Origin: Actinoplanes sp. KI2
Lineage (GTDB): Bacteria; Actinomycetota; Actinomycetes; Mycobacteriales; Micromonosporaceae
Reading direction: 5' to 3'
DNA length: 64,000 nucleotides
Assembly (NCBI RefSeq): GCF_025630775.1
Contig: NZ_JAOSZE010000014.1
Coordinates: 124,001 to 188,000 of the forward strand
Shown here: one piece after another, positions 7,934-16,434 of the stretch
How positions within the stretch are numbered: position 1 is the first letter of the stretch
How the letters are laid out: each line of letters opens with the position of its first letter
Notes under the pieces: model-generated
What the model saw: the letters and a program-made list of their open reading frames with translations, nothing else
Database searches by the model: none
What the model was told of the DNA's origin: nothing
Translations under genes and position numbers: made by a program

Positions 7934-9049
7934 ATGACTGAGCATTGGGGTGCGCTGTACGGCGTTGTGCTGGCCGGCGGCACCGGAACGCGACTCTGGC
8001 CGCTCTCCCGAGCCGGCCACCCGAAGTTCCTGCACCCGCTGACCGGCACGGAAGCGTCGTTGCTGCAAGCCACGGTCGACCGTCTCGACCTGCTCGCTCC
8101 GTCTGACCGGATCTTCGTGGTGACCGGCGTGGCGCACGCCGCCGCGGTCTCCCGCCAGCTGGCCTCCGTCCCCGACGAGAACGTGCTGGTCGAGCCCTCC
8201 CCGCGGGACTCCTGCGCGGCGATCGCGCTGGCCGCCGCGGTGATCGCCCGCCGCGATCCGGAGGCGCTGATGGGCTCCTTCGCCTCCGACCACCTGATCG
8301 CCGACAAGGCGGCGTTCACCGAGGTCATCAAGCAGGCGATGGCGGGCGCGCGGCAGGGCCTGCTGATGACGCTGGGCATCACCCCGACCCGCCCGGAGAC
8401 CGGTTACGGCTACCTCGAGTGTGGCTCGCCGGTCGGCGACGGCCCGGTGTCGGTGGTCGAGGAGTTCAAGGAGAAGCCCTCGTACGACGTGGCCGAGAGC
8501 TACGTGAAATCGGGTAACTACCTGTGGAATGCCGGCATGTTCGTCTGGCGGGTCGACGTCTTCCTCGCCGAGCTGTCCCGCCAGCAGCCGCAGCTCGCGG
8601 CCGGCATCTCCCGGATCGCGCAGGCCTGGGACTCGCCGGAGCGTGAGGATGTGCTCGGCGAGGTGTGGCCGACGCTGCCGCGCATCTCGGTCGACTACGC
8701 GGTGATGGAGGGCGCGGCCACGGTCGGCCGGGTCGGCACCGTGCCGGGCGACTTCGGCTGGAACGACGTCGGCGACTTCCACACGCTCGGCGAGGTGCTC
8801 GCCTCCGACCACGCCGGCAACGTGGTCGTGGGACGCAACGACGAGTCGAAGCCGGGCGTGCTGCTGCACGAGACCGAGGGACTCGTGGTGGTGCCGACGA
8901 CCGGCCGGCTGGTGGCCGCGATGGGCGTCCGCGATCTGGTCATCGTGGACACCCCCGACGCGGTGCTGGTCTGCCCTCGCGACCGGGCCCAGGAGGTCAG
9001 GAACCTGGTCGACCGGCTCAAGGATTCCGGCGAGCTGAGCTACATCTGA
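7934..9049 (+). CDS. manC: Mannose-1-phosphate guanylyltransferase
   Basis: A 371-residue nucleotidyltransferase that makes GDP-mannose from GTP and mannose-1-phosphate. The pyrophosphorylase signature GGTGTRLWPLSR is near residue 15, FVVTG follows, and ETGYGYLECG and FKEKP match the type II/GMP subfamily. WNAGMFVWRVD and the GWNDVGDF motif complete the fold. The frame is open from GTG 7928, but the ATG at 7934 gives the normal N-terminus. No Shine-Dalgarno is present; TAAACT at 7920-7925 could be a -10 for a leaderless transcript, or the gene is read through from the glycosyltransferase gene 19 nt upstream. The isomerase domain of bifunctional ManC proteins is absent. Confidence 0.88.
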   Translation: MTEHWGALYGVVLAGGTGTRLWPLSRAGHPKFLHPLTGTEASLLQATVDRLDLLAPSDRIFVVTGVAHAAAVSRQLASVPDENVLVEPSPRDSCAAIALAAAVIARRDPEALMGSFASDHLIADKAAFTEVIKQAMAGARQGLLMTLGITPTRPETGYGYLECGSPVGDGPVSVVEEFKEKPSYDVAESYVKSGNYLWNAGMFVWRVDVFLAELSRQQPQLAAGISRIAQAWDSPEREDVLGEVWPTLPRISVDYAVMEGAATVGRVGTVPGDFGWNDVGDFHTLGEVLASDHAGNVVVGRNDESKPGVLLHETEGLVVVPTTGRLVAAMGVRDLVIVDTPDAVLVCPRDRAQEVRNLVDRLKDSGELSYI

Positions 9050-9068
9050 TTCGGGCCGCCCACGGCTG

Positions 9069-10304
9069 TCACGCCTCGGCCAGTCGTCGGGCCGCCAGCT
9101 CGGCGAGCAGCACCGCGCAGATCGGCACGCTGCCGTCGTCGAACAAGGCCCCCGGCGAGTGGTTCATCGCGGCCGCGTGCGGGTCGATGCCCGGCGGCAC
9201 CGCACCGACGCCGAGGTAGGCGCCGGGCACCCGGTCGAGAACGAACGCGAAGTCCTCCGAGGCGGCCATCGGGCGCTGCATGGTGATCGCCCGCTCCGGG
9301 CCGACCAGCCCGGTCGCGGCACGTAGCGCGAAGGCGGTCTCGGCGGCATCGTTGACCGTGACCGGGTACTGCTCCCGGTAGTCGATGTCGGCCCGCACCC
9401 GGTGCGCGTCGGCGATCCCCCGCACCACCCGGTGAAAGCCGTCCCGGATCGCCTGCTGGGTGGCGCTCGAGAAGGAGCGGATCGTCGCCTCGAACCGCCC
9501 GGAGCCGGGAATCACGTTGCCGGCCGAGCCCGCGTGGATCGAGCCCACCGTGATCACCGCCGGGTCGAAGGCGTCGATCGAGCGGGTGACCATCGTCTGC
9601 AGGGCGGTGACCATCTCGCACATCGCCGGGACCGGGTCGGTGGCCTGGTGCGGCAGGGATCCGTGGCCGCCGGCGCCGGTGACGGTCACGGTCGCCGCGG
9701 CGCAGGCGGACATCATGGTGCCGGGCCGGGTGCCGACCACCCCGAACGGGGTGCCCGCGGAGCTCACATGCACCGCGTACGCCGCGACGACGCGATCGCC
9801 GGCCGCGTCCAGCACGCCCTCCTCGATCATCAGACGGGCGCCGCCGTAGCCCTCCTCGCCGGGCTGGAACATGAAGACCACGTCGCCGGCCAGGTCGGCG
9901 CGTCGTTCGGCAAGCAACCGGGCCGCTCCGACGAGCGCGGCGGTGTGCACGTCGTGCCCGCAGGCGTGCATCCGGCCGGGCAGCCGGGACGCGTAGTCGA
10001 GATCGTTCTCCTCGGTGACCGGCAGCGCGTCCATGTCGCCGCGCAGCAGCACCGCCGGGCCGCTCCGGCCGCCCCGCAGGACCGCCGTCACCGAGGTGAG
10101 CGACGCCCCGATCGTGATCTCCAGCGGCAGGCCGTCGAGCGCGGCCAGCACCTTGGCCTGGGTGAGCGGCAGGTCCAGCCCCAGTTCGGGCTCGCGGTGC
10201 AGCGCGTGGCGGAGGGCGATCAGGCGATCGGCCGGCGGCCGGCCGTCCTCGAGTGTGAACATCCCGACATGATCGCAAGACCGCGGACCGTACGGGTCAT
10301 CCAT
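9069..10304 (-). CDS. M20-family amidohydrolase
   Basis: A 411-residue zinc peptidase of the M20D type (hippurate, IAA-amino acid or N-acyl amino acid hydrolase-like). Metal ligands are visible in ACGHDVHTAAL and in FQPGEEGYGGARLM, where the EE pair carries the catalytic base, and ASEDFAFVL and MNHSPGALFDD near the C-terminus. The length is usual. The ATG at 10304 overlaps the upstream sigma-factor stop by 8 nt, so coupling is likely; an alternative ATG at 10262 (MFTLEDGRPPADRL) would also fit the family N-terminus. The substrate is unknown. The gene is probably co-transcribed with the ECF sigma factor. Confidence 0.85.
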   Translation of the reverse strand: MDDPYGPRSCDHVGMFTLEDGRPPADRLIALRHALHREPELGLDLPLTQAKVLAALDGLPLEITIGASLTSVTAVLRGGRSGPAVLLRGDMDALPVTEENDLDYASRLPGRMHACGHDVHTAALVGAARLLAERRADLAGDVVFMFQPGEEGYGGARLMIEEGVLDAAGDRVVAAYAVHVSSAGTPFGVVGTRPGTMMSACAAATVTVTGAGGHGSLPHQATDPVPAMCEMVTALQTMVTRSIDAFDPAVITVGSIHAGSAGNVIPGSGRFEATIRSFSSATQQAIRDGFHRVVRGIADAHRVRADIDYREQYPVTVNDAAETAFALRAATGLVGPERAITMQRPMAASEDFAFVLDRVPGAYLGVGAVPPGIDPHAAAMNHSPGALFDDGSVPICAVLLAELAARRLAEA

Positions 10305-11295
10305 GGTCGGCGGGCATCGTCTCCGGCAGGCCGAAGTAGGGCATCGCGCTGGTGTCGAACCGGGTGATGGCGCTGATCCGGTCGCCGTCGAGGGTGAGCA
10401 CCAGCACGCCACGCGTGCGGCCGACCGGCTCACCGTCGTCGTACCCGTACGTGATGAAGGCCGGCTGGCCGTTCGCGGAGGTCGCGACGAGCCGGTAGCG
10501 GCGGGCGCCCTGGCGGAACGCCACCAGCCGCATGAACTCCCCGATGGCCTGGCGGCCCTGGTACTCCTGCGGTGCGGGCGGCATGGTCAGCCACGCGTCG
10601 TCGGTGAGCAGGGAGACCATCGCCGGCACGTCGCCGCGTTCCATGGCGTCGGCGAAGGCACCGGCCAGCGCCCGCTCTTCCGCGCCGCCCGCCCGCGCCG
10701 GGCGTTCGTGCGGCATCGCCGCCCGGGCGCGCTTGAGCGCGCTGGTCACCGACTCCGGCGTGGTGTCCAGCATCTGCGCCACCTCGGCCGCGCGGAAGCC
10801 GAGCACGTCGCGAAGCACCAGGACCGCGCGCTGCCGCGGTGGCAGCGCCTGCATCGCGGTCACGAACGCCAGCGAGATCGCCTCCCGGCGCTCCACCCGT
10901 GCCTCGGGACCGGGAGCGGTGTCCGGCACGCCGTCGAGCAGCGAATCCGGGTACGGCTGCAGCCAGCTCGGCTCGACCAGGCGGGTCGGTGGTGGCGGCG
11001 CGGTCCCGAACGCGGCGCCCGTGCGCGGGCGCCTGCTGCCGCCCCGCAGGGCGTTCAGGCATCGGTTGGTGGCAATCCGGTAGAGCCAGGACCGGACCGA
11101 GGCGCGGCCCTCGTACCCGTCAAACCCGCGCCACGCGGCCATCATGGTCTCCTGCACCACGTCCTCGGCATCCTGCACCGAGCCGAGCATCCGGTAGCAG
11201 TGCACGTGCAGCTCCCGCCGGTGCGGCTCGACGAGCGCCCGGAACGACTCCCCGTCGCCGGCCCGCGCGGCGGTCAGCAGATCCCCGGTCACCAT
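10297..11295 (-). CDS. ECF-type sigma-70 factor with C-terminal SnoaL-like domain
   Basis: A 332-residue sigma factor. Region 2 (FRALVEPHRRELHVHCYRMLGSVQDAEDVVQETMM) and region 4 (LPPRQRAVLVLRDVLGFRAAEVAQML, TTPESVTSALKRAR) are clear. About 120 further residues form an NTF2/SnoaL-like domain (residues ~215-330), as in SigG/SigJ-like and RpoX5-type ECF groups; in such groups this domain often replaces a separate anti-sigma factor (family knowledge). ATG 11295 is chosen for GAGG 6 nt before it. The gene is divergent from a DHA2 exporter across an exceptionally long palindrome, and overlaps the downstream amidohydrolase gene. Confidence 0.87.
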   Translation of the reverse strand: MVTGDLLTAARAGDGESFRALVEPHRRELHVHCYRMLGSVQDAEDVVQETMMAAWRGFDGYEGRASVRSWLYRIATNRCLNALRGGSRRPRTGAAFGTAPPPPTRLVEPSWLQPYPDSLLDGVPDTAPGPEARVERREAISLAFVTAMQALPPRQRAVLVLRDVLGFRAAEVAQMLDTTPESVTSALKRARAAMPHERPARAGGAEERALAGAFADAMERGDVPAMVSLLTDDAWLTMPPAPQEYQGRQAIGEFMRLVAFRQGARRYRLVATSANGQPAFITYGYDDGEPVGRTRGVLVLTLDGDRISAITRFDTSAMPYFGLPETMPADHG

Positions 11296-11329
11296 CGCAT
11301 CCTCGCATCGCCTCCCCTCACCCCGGATA

Positions 11330-11366
11330 GACACCGGACCGCCCAGTTTCTGGGCGGTCCGGTGTC
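11330..11366. promoter_or_regulatory. Perfect 17-bp inverted repeat between sigma factor and exporter
   Basis: Arms 11330-11346 (gacaccggaccgcccag) and 11350-11366 are perfect reverse complements around TTT. The repeat ends 9 nt before the exporter ATG and begins 34 nt before the sigma-factor ATG, so it covers both promoter or leader regions. It could be a dyad operator or a very stable leader hairpin; no regulator gene of TetR or MarR type is adjacent. Confidence 0.8.
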
Positions 11367-11375
11367 CACCCGAGC

Positions 11376-12806
11376 ATGACGATGACAACAACGATCACCA
11401 GGACGCAGCGGTGGGTGCTGGGGCTCAGTGCCCTCGCCTCGTTCATGGTGGTGCTGGACCTGCTGGTGGTGGCCACCGCGCTGCCGTCGATCCGGCGCGA
11501 CCTCGGCGCGTCGCTCGAGGATCTGGAATGGACGGTCAACGCCTACACGCTCAGCTTCGCCGTTCTGATCATGACCGGCGCCGCGCTGGGCGATCGGCTG
11601 GGCCGTCGCCGGATGTTCGCCGCCGGGCTGGTCCTCTTCGCGGCGGCGTCCGCGGCGTGCGCGCTGGCCTCGTCGGTGGGCACGCTGGTGGTGGCCCGCA
11701 CGGTGCAGGGCGCCGGCGCCGCCATGATCATGCCGCTGGCGCTGGCGCTGCTCAACGCGGCCTTCCCGCCCGAGCGGCGGGGCTGGGCGACCGGTGTGTA
11801 CGGCAGCGTGACCGCGCTCGCGGTGGTGCTCGGGCCCGTGCTGGGCGGTGCGGTCACCCAGGGCCTGGCCTGGCCCTGGATCTTCTGGATCAACGTGCCG
11901 ATCGCCCTGCTCGCGGCGCCCTTGGTGAGCACCCGGGTGCCGGAGAGCCGCGGCGCGGGCACCCGCATCGACGGTGCGGGACTGCTGCTCGGCGGGCTCG
12001 CGGCCACCGGCCTGGTCTGGGCGCTGGTCCGCGGCAACAGCGCGGGCTGGCGAAGCGCGGAGACGGTCGGCACCGCCGTGCTGGGCGTCGTCGCGCTAGC
12101 CGCCTTCCTCGCATGGGAGCGCCGCGCCCCCGCGCCGATGCTGCCACTCCGGCTGTTCCGATCCCGGTCGTTCTCGGCCGGCAACGCGGCGATGTTCTTC
12201 CTGAGCGCGTCGGTCACCGGGGCCATCTTCTTCACCGCGCAGCTGTTCCAGGTCGGTCAGGGCCTCGGCCCGTTCGCCGCGGGCCTGCGGCTGCTGCCGT
12301 GGGGCGTGCTGCCGATGCTGCTCGCACCGTCCGCCGGTGCGCTGGCCGACCGGATCGGCGCACGGAACCTCATAGTGGTGGGCACGGTGGCGTTCGCGGC
12401 GGGCATGTCCGGCCTGGCGCTGTCGGCCGCGCCGCACGCGTCCTATCTCGTCCTGGTCGGACCGATCCTGCTCAGCGGTGCCGGGCTCGGCGTCGCCATC
12501 CCGGCCGTCACCCGGTCGGCGGTCAGCCTGGTCGCGCCGCCCGACCTGGCCAAGGCGTCCGGCGTGTTCAGCACCCTGCGCCAGCTGGGTGGGGCCTTCG
12601 GTGTCGCGATCGGCGGCGCGGTGTTCGCGGCGACCGGCGGATACGGATCGGCGACCGGGTACGTCGAGGGATACACGCCGGCGGTGCTGATCGCTGCGAC
12701 GCTGGCCCTGGGAGCAACCGCCGCCGGACTGAGTCTCCCGCGTCCCACCACGGCCGCCACCACCCGCCCGGCCGGTTCGCTGGATCACCCGATCGCGGTC
12801 GATTAG
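11376..12806 (+). CDS. MFS exporter, DHA2 (EmrB/QacA) family
   Basis: A 476-residue, probably 14-TM proton-coupled drug or metabolite exporter of the cytoplasmic membrane. Motif A reads GDRLGRRRMF after TM2, the TM1 motif has LDLLVVATALPSI, and the WTVNAYTLSFA segment is typical of the DHA2 subfamily. The loop between the two halves contains the hydrophilic linker ERRAPAPMLPLRLF, also typical. Start ATG 11376 has only a weak ribosome site, and the palindrome sits directly in front of it. It is divergent from the ECF sigma gene and probably monocistronic. The substrate cannot be predicted. Confidence 0.88.
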   Translation: MTMTTTITRTQRWVLGLSALASFMVVLDLLVVATALPSIRRDLGASLEDLEWTVNAYTLSFAVLIMTGAALGDRLGRRRMFAAGLVLFAAASAACALASSVGTLVVARTVQGAGAAMIMPLALALLNAAFPPERRGWATGVYGSVTALAVVLGPVLGGAVTQGLAWPWIFWINVPIALLAAPLVSTRVPESRGAGTRIDGAGLLLGGLAATGLVWALVRGNSAGWRSAETVGTAVLGVVALAAFLAWERRAPAPMLPLRLFRSRSFSAGNAAMFFLSASVTGAIFFTAQLFQVGQGLGPFAAGLRLLPWGVLPMLLAPSAGALADRIGARNLIVVGTVAFAAGMSGLALSAAPHASYLVLVGPILLSGAGLGVAIPAVTRSAVSLVAPPDLAKASGVFSTLRQLGGAFGVAIGGAVFAATGGYGSATGYVEGYTPAVLIAATLALGATAAGLSLPRPTTAATTRPAGSLDHPIAVD

Positions 12807-12831
12807 CACAAATGATCGAGAAATGTAGTAT
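12803..12831 (+). promoter_or_regulatory. Predicted leaderless lexA promoter
   Basis: TTAGCA (12803-12808) and TAGTAT (12826-12831) are 17 bp apart; the ATG of lexA is 9 nt after the -10 box and no Shine-Dalgarno is present. The -35 overlaps the exporter stop codon. I see no actinobacterial SOS box (TCGAAC-N4-GTTCGA) here. Confidence 0.6.
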
Positions 12832-12840
12832 CGTCACCGC

Positions 12841-13464
12841 ATGGCTTCCCCTGCGCCGGAGCTCACGCCACGCCAGCAACAGATCCTGTCGATGATCCGC
12901 GAGTGGGTCGACCGCCACGGCTACCCACCGACCATGCGCGAGATCGCGCGCGCGGTCGGGCTGGCTTCGCCCTCCTCGGTCGCCCATCAGCTCACCGTCC
13001 TGGAAAAGGGCGGCCACCTCAAACGCGACGCCCGAGGTTCCCGGGCGGTGGCGCTCACCCAGGACAAACCGGTGATCTACCAGGAGGGCGACGACGTCCG
13101 CATCCCGGTGCTCGGCGCGATCGCGGCCGGCGTCCCGATCCTCGCCGACCAGCACGTCGAGGACGAGGTCACGCTCTCGCAGAGCCTGGTCGGGCACGGC
13201 ACGCTGTTCGCGCTCAAGGTCCAGGGCGACTCGATGATCGACGCCGCCATCTGCGACGGCGACCTGGTCATCGTCCGCCAGCAGCCGACCGCCGAGAACG
13301 GCGACATCGTCGCCGCCCTGATCGGCGAGGAGGCCACCGTCAAGGTCCTGCGCACCGACGGCCGCCGGGTCGACCTGGTCCCCCGCAACCCGTCGTACGA
13401 GGTGATCCCCGGCAACGAGGCCACCATCCTCGGCAAGGTGGTGACCGTCCTCCGTCGCGTCTGA
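12841..13464 (+). CDS. lexA: LexA repressor
   Basis: A 207-residue SOS repressor and self-cleaving S24 protease. The winged-helix N-terminus reads LTPRQQQILSMIREWVDRHGYPPTMREIARAVGL. The autocleavage Ala-Gly bond is in IAAGVPILA at about residues 98-106, the catalytic Ser is in QGDSMIDAAICDGD, and the Lys is in EEATVKVL. The conserved C-terminus ILGKVVTVLRRV is present, so the protein looks fully active. It appears leaderless, with a promoter overlapping the end of the exporter gene. No recognisable SOS box lies upstream, unlike typical autoregulated lexA genes. A second LexA-like protein elsewhere in the genome cannot be excluded. Confidence 0.93.
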   Translation: MASPAPELTPRQQQILSMIREWVDRHGYPPTMREIARAVGLASPSSVAHQLTVLEKGGHLKRDARGSRAVALTQDKPVIYQEGDDVRIPVLGAIAAGVPILADQHVEDEVTLSQSLVGHGTLFALKVQGDSMIDAAICDGDLVIVRQQPTAENGDIVAALIGEEATVKVLRTDGRRVDLVPRNPSYEVIPGNEATILGKVVTVLRRV

Positions 13465-13716
13465 GCGGACGGCTCGTGAACGTTGCGGCGAAGATGCCCC
13501 TGGCCTGGCTTGCTGCAGACCAAGCCGGCCGACCACAACCTCTGTGTCAGCTGAGGTCGCCGGGCCGCGGCCCTTTTGGTGAACCGGACTCGGTCATCGC
13601 CCGGGGAGATCGGCGGGCGGAATCGGAAGAGGCCCTGCCGGAACGGATCCACTGGCGGCCGTGGAATTCAGGGACTTGAATGATCGGGGGTCCAGCAGCC
13701 GGAACGGGGAGGGGTC
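13465..13716. other. Intergenic region after lexA
   Basis: A 252-bp gap with no convincing ORF. GGGCCGCGGCCC followed by TTTT at about 13563-13578 resembles a short terminator but its loop is only 2 nt. A ribosome site (GGGGAGGGG) precedes the next GTG. Confidence 0.4.
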
Positions 13717-14532
13717 GTGGGCGAGAACTACGGATGGGTGCCGGAGGGCGTCGACATCACGGTGCCGGACGCATCGCGGGTGTACGACTACGCGCTCGGC
13801 GGCGTACACAATTTTGCGGTTGATCGGGAGTTCTGGCGTCGTGCCGAGGCGGCCTTTCCCGGCGCCGGCCTGGCCGCCCGGACCAATCGCGCCTTTCTCG
13901 GGCGGGCCGTGCGCTGGCTGGCCGACCAGGGCGTGCGGCAGTTCCTCGACATCGGCTCGGGCATACCGACCCTGGGCAACGTGCACGAGGTGGCCCAGGA
14001 CGCCAACCCCGACGCCCGGGTGATGTATGTGGACATCGACCCGATCGCGGTGCAGCAGAGCCGCAGCCTGCTGACCGACAATCCGTACGCCGAGGTGATC
14101 GAGGGCGACCTGCGCGACCCGGAAAGCATTCTCTACCACCGCGAGGTGTTGCGCCTGCTGGACTTCTCCGAGCCGGTGGCGGTATTGACCGTCGCCGTTC
14201 TGCATTTCATCCCGGACTCGGCCGATCCGGTGGGCATCCTGAAGCGACTGGGCGACGCCATGGTGTCCGGCAGCTACCTGGTGATGTCGCACGCCGGTCC
14301 GGAGGTGACGCCGGAGGCCCGGGAACGGCAGGAGCAGATACAGAAGCTGTACGAGCACACGCCGACGCCGTTCATCATCCGCGATCGGGACGAGTTGATC
14401 ACGCTGATCGGCGGCGACTTCGAGATCGTCGAGCCCGGTGTGGTGAGCGCAACCTACTGGCGTCCGGATCCGGACGAGGAGGACGAGACGCCGGTGCCGT
14501 CGGCGCTGGTGGCGGTGGCTCGCAAACGTTGA
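13717..14532 (+). CDS. SAM-dependent methyltransferase, PF04672 (DUF574) family, copy 1
   Basis: A 271-residue class I methyltransferase fold. DASRVYDYALGGVHNFAVD is the family N-terminal signature, FLDIGSGIPTLGNVHEVAQ is the SAM-binding loop (about residues 74-92), and YVDIDPIAVQQSR supplies the acidic residue for the ribose. VLHFIPD and GSYLVMSH follow in order, and the C-terminus ends in an EPGVV / YWRPDP motif shared with the paralogue at 17802. GTG 13717 has a strong purine-rich ribosome site. Such genes are highly multiplied in actinomycetes and their substrates are mostly unknown. Identity to the second copy is moderate, so this is not a recent duplication. Confidence 0.85.
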   Translation: MGENYGWVPEGVDITVPDASRVYDYALGGVHNFAVDREFWRRAEAAFPGAGLAARTNRAFLGRAVRWLADQGVRQFLDIGSGIPTLGNVHEVAQDANPDARVMYVDIDPIAVQQSRSLLTDNPYAEVIEGDLRDPESILYHREVLRLLDFSEPVAVLTVAVLHFIPDSADPVGILKRLGDAMVSGSYLVMSHAGPEVTPEARERQEQIQKLYEHTPTPFIIRDRDELITLIGGDFEIVEPGVVSATYWRPDPDEEDETPVPSALVAVARKR

Positions 14533-14733
14533 ACGGCGAAAGCCGAGCGGAATGCCGTTTCTTCCGCCTGACGCACACCAGTGACCCTGGGTAGGGCCTA
14601 CCGCGCCCGCCAAGCGACAAAGCGTAGTGATCTTGGCAGTTCACCCGGAACGGTCGGCAAGGTCAGAATGGCCCGCGACGGACATGGATGGGCATAATTC
14701 CTCGGCCAGTCACGATGGCGCGGAAGGAAGCGG
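14533..14733. other. Intergenic region upstream of GGDEF-EAL gene
   Basis: A 201-bp gap with no ORF and no clear hairpin. GGAAGG lies 6 nt before the ATG at 14734. Confidence 0.4.
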
Positions 14734-16359
14734 ATGGACCTCACCCGGGAGTGGCTCCGCGACGTCACCCGTGTCGGCTTCGTCCCGGGGCTGCGCGCTC
14801 GCGCCCGCGCCGCCCTGCAGGAGCTGCTGGACGAGCTGATCGCGGCGGTCCGGGCCGAGCCGTTCGACCCGGCGGCCGGCGACCGGATCGGCGCCGAGCT
14901 GGTCGACCTGCGGATGTCCGCGCCCCCGGTGATCGGGATGACCGTACGACTGCTGACCGAGCGACTGCCGCCGCTGATCGAAGGCGATCCGGCCGTGGTC
15001 CGCGGCCGGGTCCTCGAGCTGCTGGAACACGTCACCACCGGATTCGTGACGGCCCAGCGCGACGCCGCGGTCCGGGCCGCCGAACAGATGAACCGGTCCG
15101 AGAAGATCCACTGGCGCCGGGTGCAGACCGACCTGCAGCGGCGGCTGATCGAGGACCCGATCACCGGCCTGCCCAACCAGCAGCAGCTGCGTCAACTCCT
15201 GGCCGCACCGACGGGCGCGCGGCGCGGGCTGTGCCTGCTCGGCATCGACCGGTACCCGGAGCTCGCCGACAGCCTCGGCCAGGACAACGCCGACCAGCTG
15301 CTCACCGCGGTCGCGGCCCGGTTGCGGCAGCTCACCGGCGTGTTCCTGGCCCACCTCGGCGACGACCAGTTCGGTCTGCTGGCCGACGACACCGCCGGCC
15401 CCGACGACATCGTCAAGATCGCCGATCAGGCCCGCCGCGCCCTGCACGCGCCGTTCCCGCTCGGCGGCCACTCGCTGCGCCTCGAGGTCACCGCGGGCCT
15501 CGTGGAGGGCCCGAAGCCGGGCGAGCACTGGCTACGCGACGCCCGCCTCGCCCTCGGCTGGGCCCGCCAGGACCGGCACGAGCACGCGGTCTACGAGCCG
15601 TCCCGGGCCGAGGCCGACCGGCGCCGGCACCGGCTGGCCGCCGCGCTGCCCTCCGCCGTGGACAGCGGCGAGTTCGTCGCGTACTACCAGCCGCTCTATC
15701 GCCTCACCGACCGCGAGGTGATCGGCGTCGAGGCGCTCGCCCGCTGGCAGCAACCCGGCGGCAGTCCGCCGCTCGGGCCGCCCGATTTCATCACGCTCGC
15801 CGAGCGCACCGGCCTGATCCGCCCGCTCGGCCGGTTCGTGCTCGAGCGGGCGTGCCGGCAGGGCGCGGCGTGGCTGCGGGCCGGACGCGACCTGACGATC
15901 AGCGTCAACCTGTCGCCGCTGCAGCTGAGCGAGCCGACCCTGCCCGCGGACGTGGCCGACATCCTGCACCGGGCCGGCCTGCCGGCCGGCAACCTCCAAT
16001 TGGAGATCACCGAGAGCGCCGCGCTGGACCAGGGGTACGCCACCCTCCACCAGCTGGCCGAGCTCGGCGTCCGGCTGGCCCTCGACGATTTCGGCACCGG
16101 ATACTCCAGCCTGGCCACGCTCTCCTGGCTGCCGGTCTCGAACGTCAAGCTGGCCGCCGAGTTCATGGCCGACGCCGGCGCCCCGGCCGCTACCGAGATG
16201 CTGCGCCACACGATCGCGCTGTGCCACGCGCTCGATCTGACGGTCACCGCCGAGGGCATCGAGACGGCCGACCAGGAGGCCCTGCTCCGCGACTTGGGCT
16301 GCGACTACGGCCAGGGCTACCATTTCGCCCGCCCGGCTCCGTGCCCGTTCTCGAGCTGA
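14734..16359 (+). CDS. Soluble GGDEF-EAL protein with degenerate GGDEF
   Basis: A 541-residue cytoplasmic c-di-GMP protein. A helical N-terminal region of ~145 residues replaces a membrane or PAS sensor. A GGDEF domain follows (DPITGLPNQQQL start), whose active site reads LGDDQF instead of GGDEF, so cyclase activity is doubtful. The EAL domain (~300-535) has GVEALARW, SVNLSPLQLSE, LEITES, LALDDFGTGYSSL and TAEGIET, so most metal and catalytic ligands are present. The usual KID motif reads VKLA, and the final loop reads QGYHFARP. It could be a phosphodiesterase or a c-di-GMP receptor. Start ATG 14734 has GGAAGG upstream. It lies between two PF04672 methyltransferase genes. Confidence 0.85.
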   Translation: MDLTREWLRDVTRVGFVPGLRARARAALQELLDELIAAVRAEPFDPAAGDRIGAELVDLRMSAPPVIGMTVRLLTERLPPLIEGDPAVVRGRVLELLEHVTTGFVTAQRDAAVRAAEQMNRSEKIHWRRVQTDLQRRLIEDPITGLPNQQQLRQLLAAPTGARRGLCLLGIDRYPELADSLGQDNADQLLTAVAARLRQLTGVFLAHLGDDQFGLLADDTAGPDDIVKIADQARRALHAPFPLGGHSLRLEVTAGLVEGPKPGEHWLRDARLALGWARQDRHEHAVYEPSRAEADRRRHRLAAALPSAVDSGEFVAYYQPLYRLTDREVIGVEALARWQQPGGSPPLGPPDFITLAERTGLIRPLGRFVLERACRQGAAWLRAGRDLTISVNLSPLQLSEPTLPADVADILHRAGLPAGNLQLEITESAALDQGYATLHQLAELGVRLALDDFGTGYSSLATLSWLPVSNVKLAAEFMADAGAPAATEMLRHTIALCHALDLTVTAEGIETADQEALLRDLGCDYGQGYHFARPAPCPFSS

Positions 16360-16434
16360 GCCGGTCACCCAGCGTACTGACCGCCCCGTCGTCCACCGTG
16401 GCCGGACCGATCACCGCTGGGCTACCGTGCGGGC

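Noticed and set aside
12810..12840. SOS box upstream of lexA
   Set aside because: The sequence atcgagaaatgtagtatcg has no TCGAAC/GTTCGA dyad.
13563..13578. GGGCCGCGGCCC + TTTT as a terminator of lexA
   Set aside because: The two-base loop is too small for a good hairpin; kept only as a remark.
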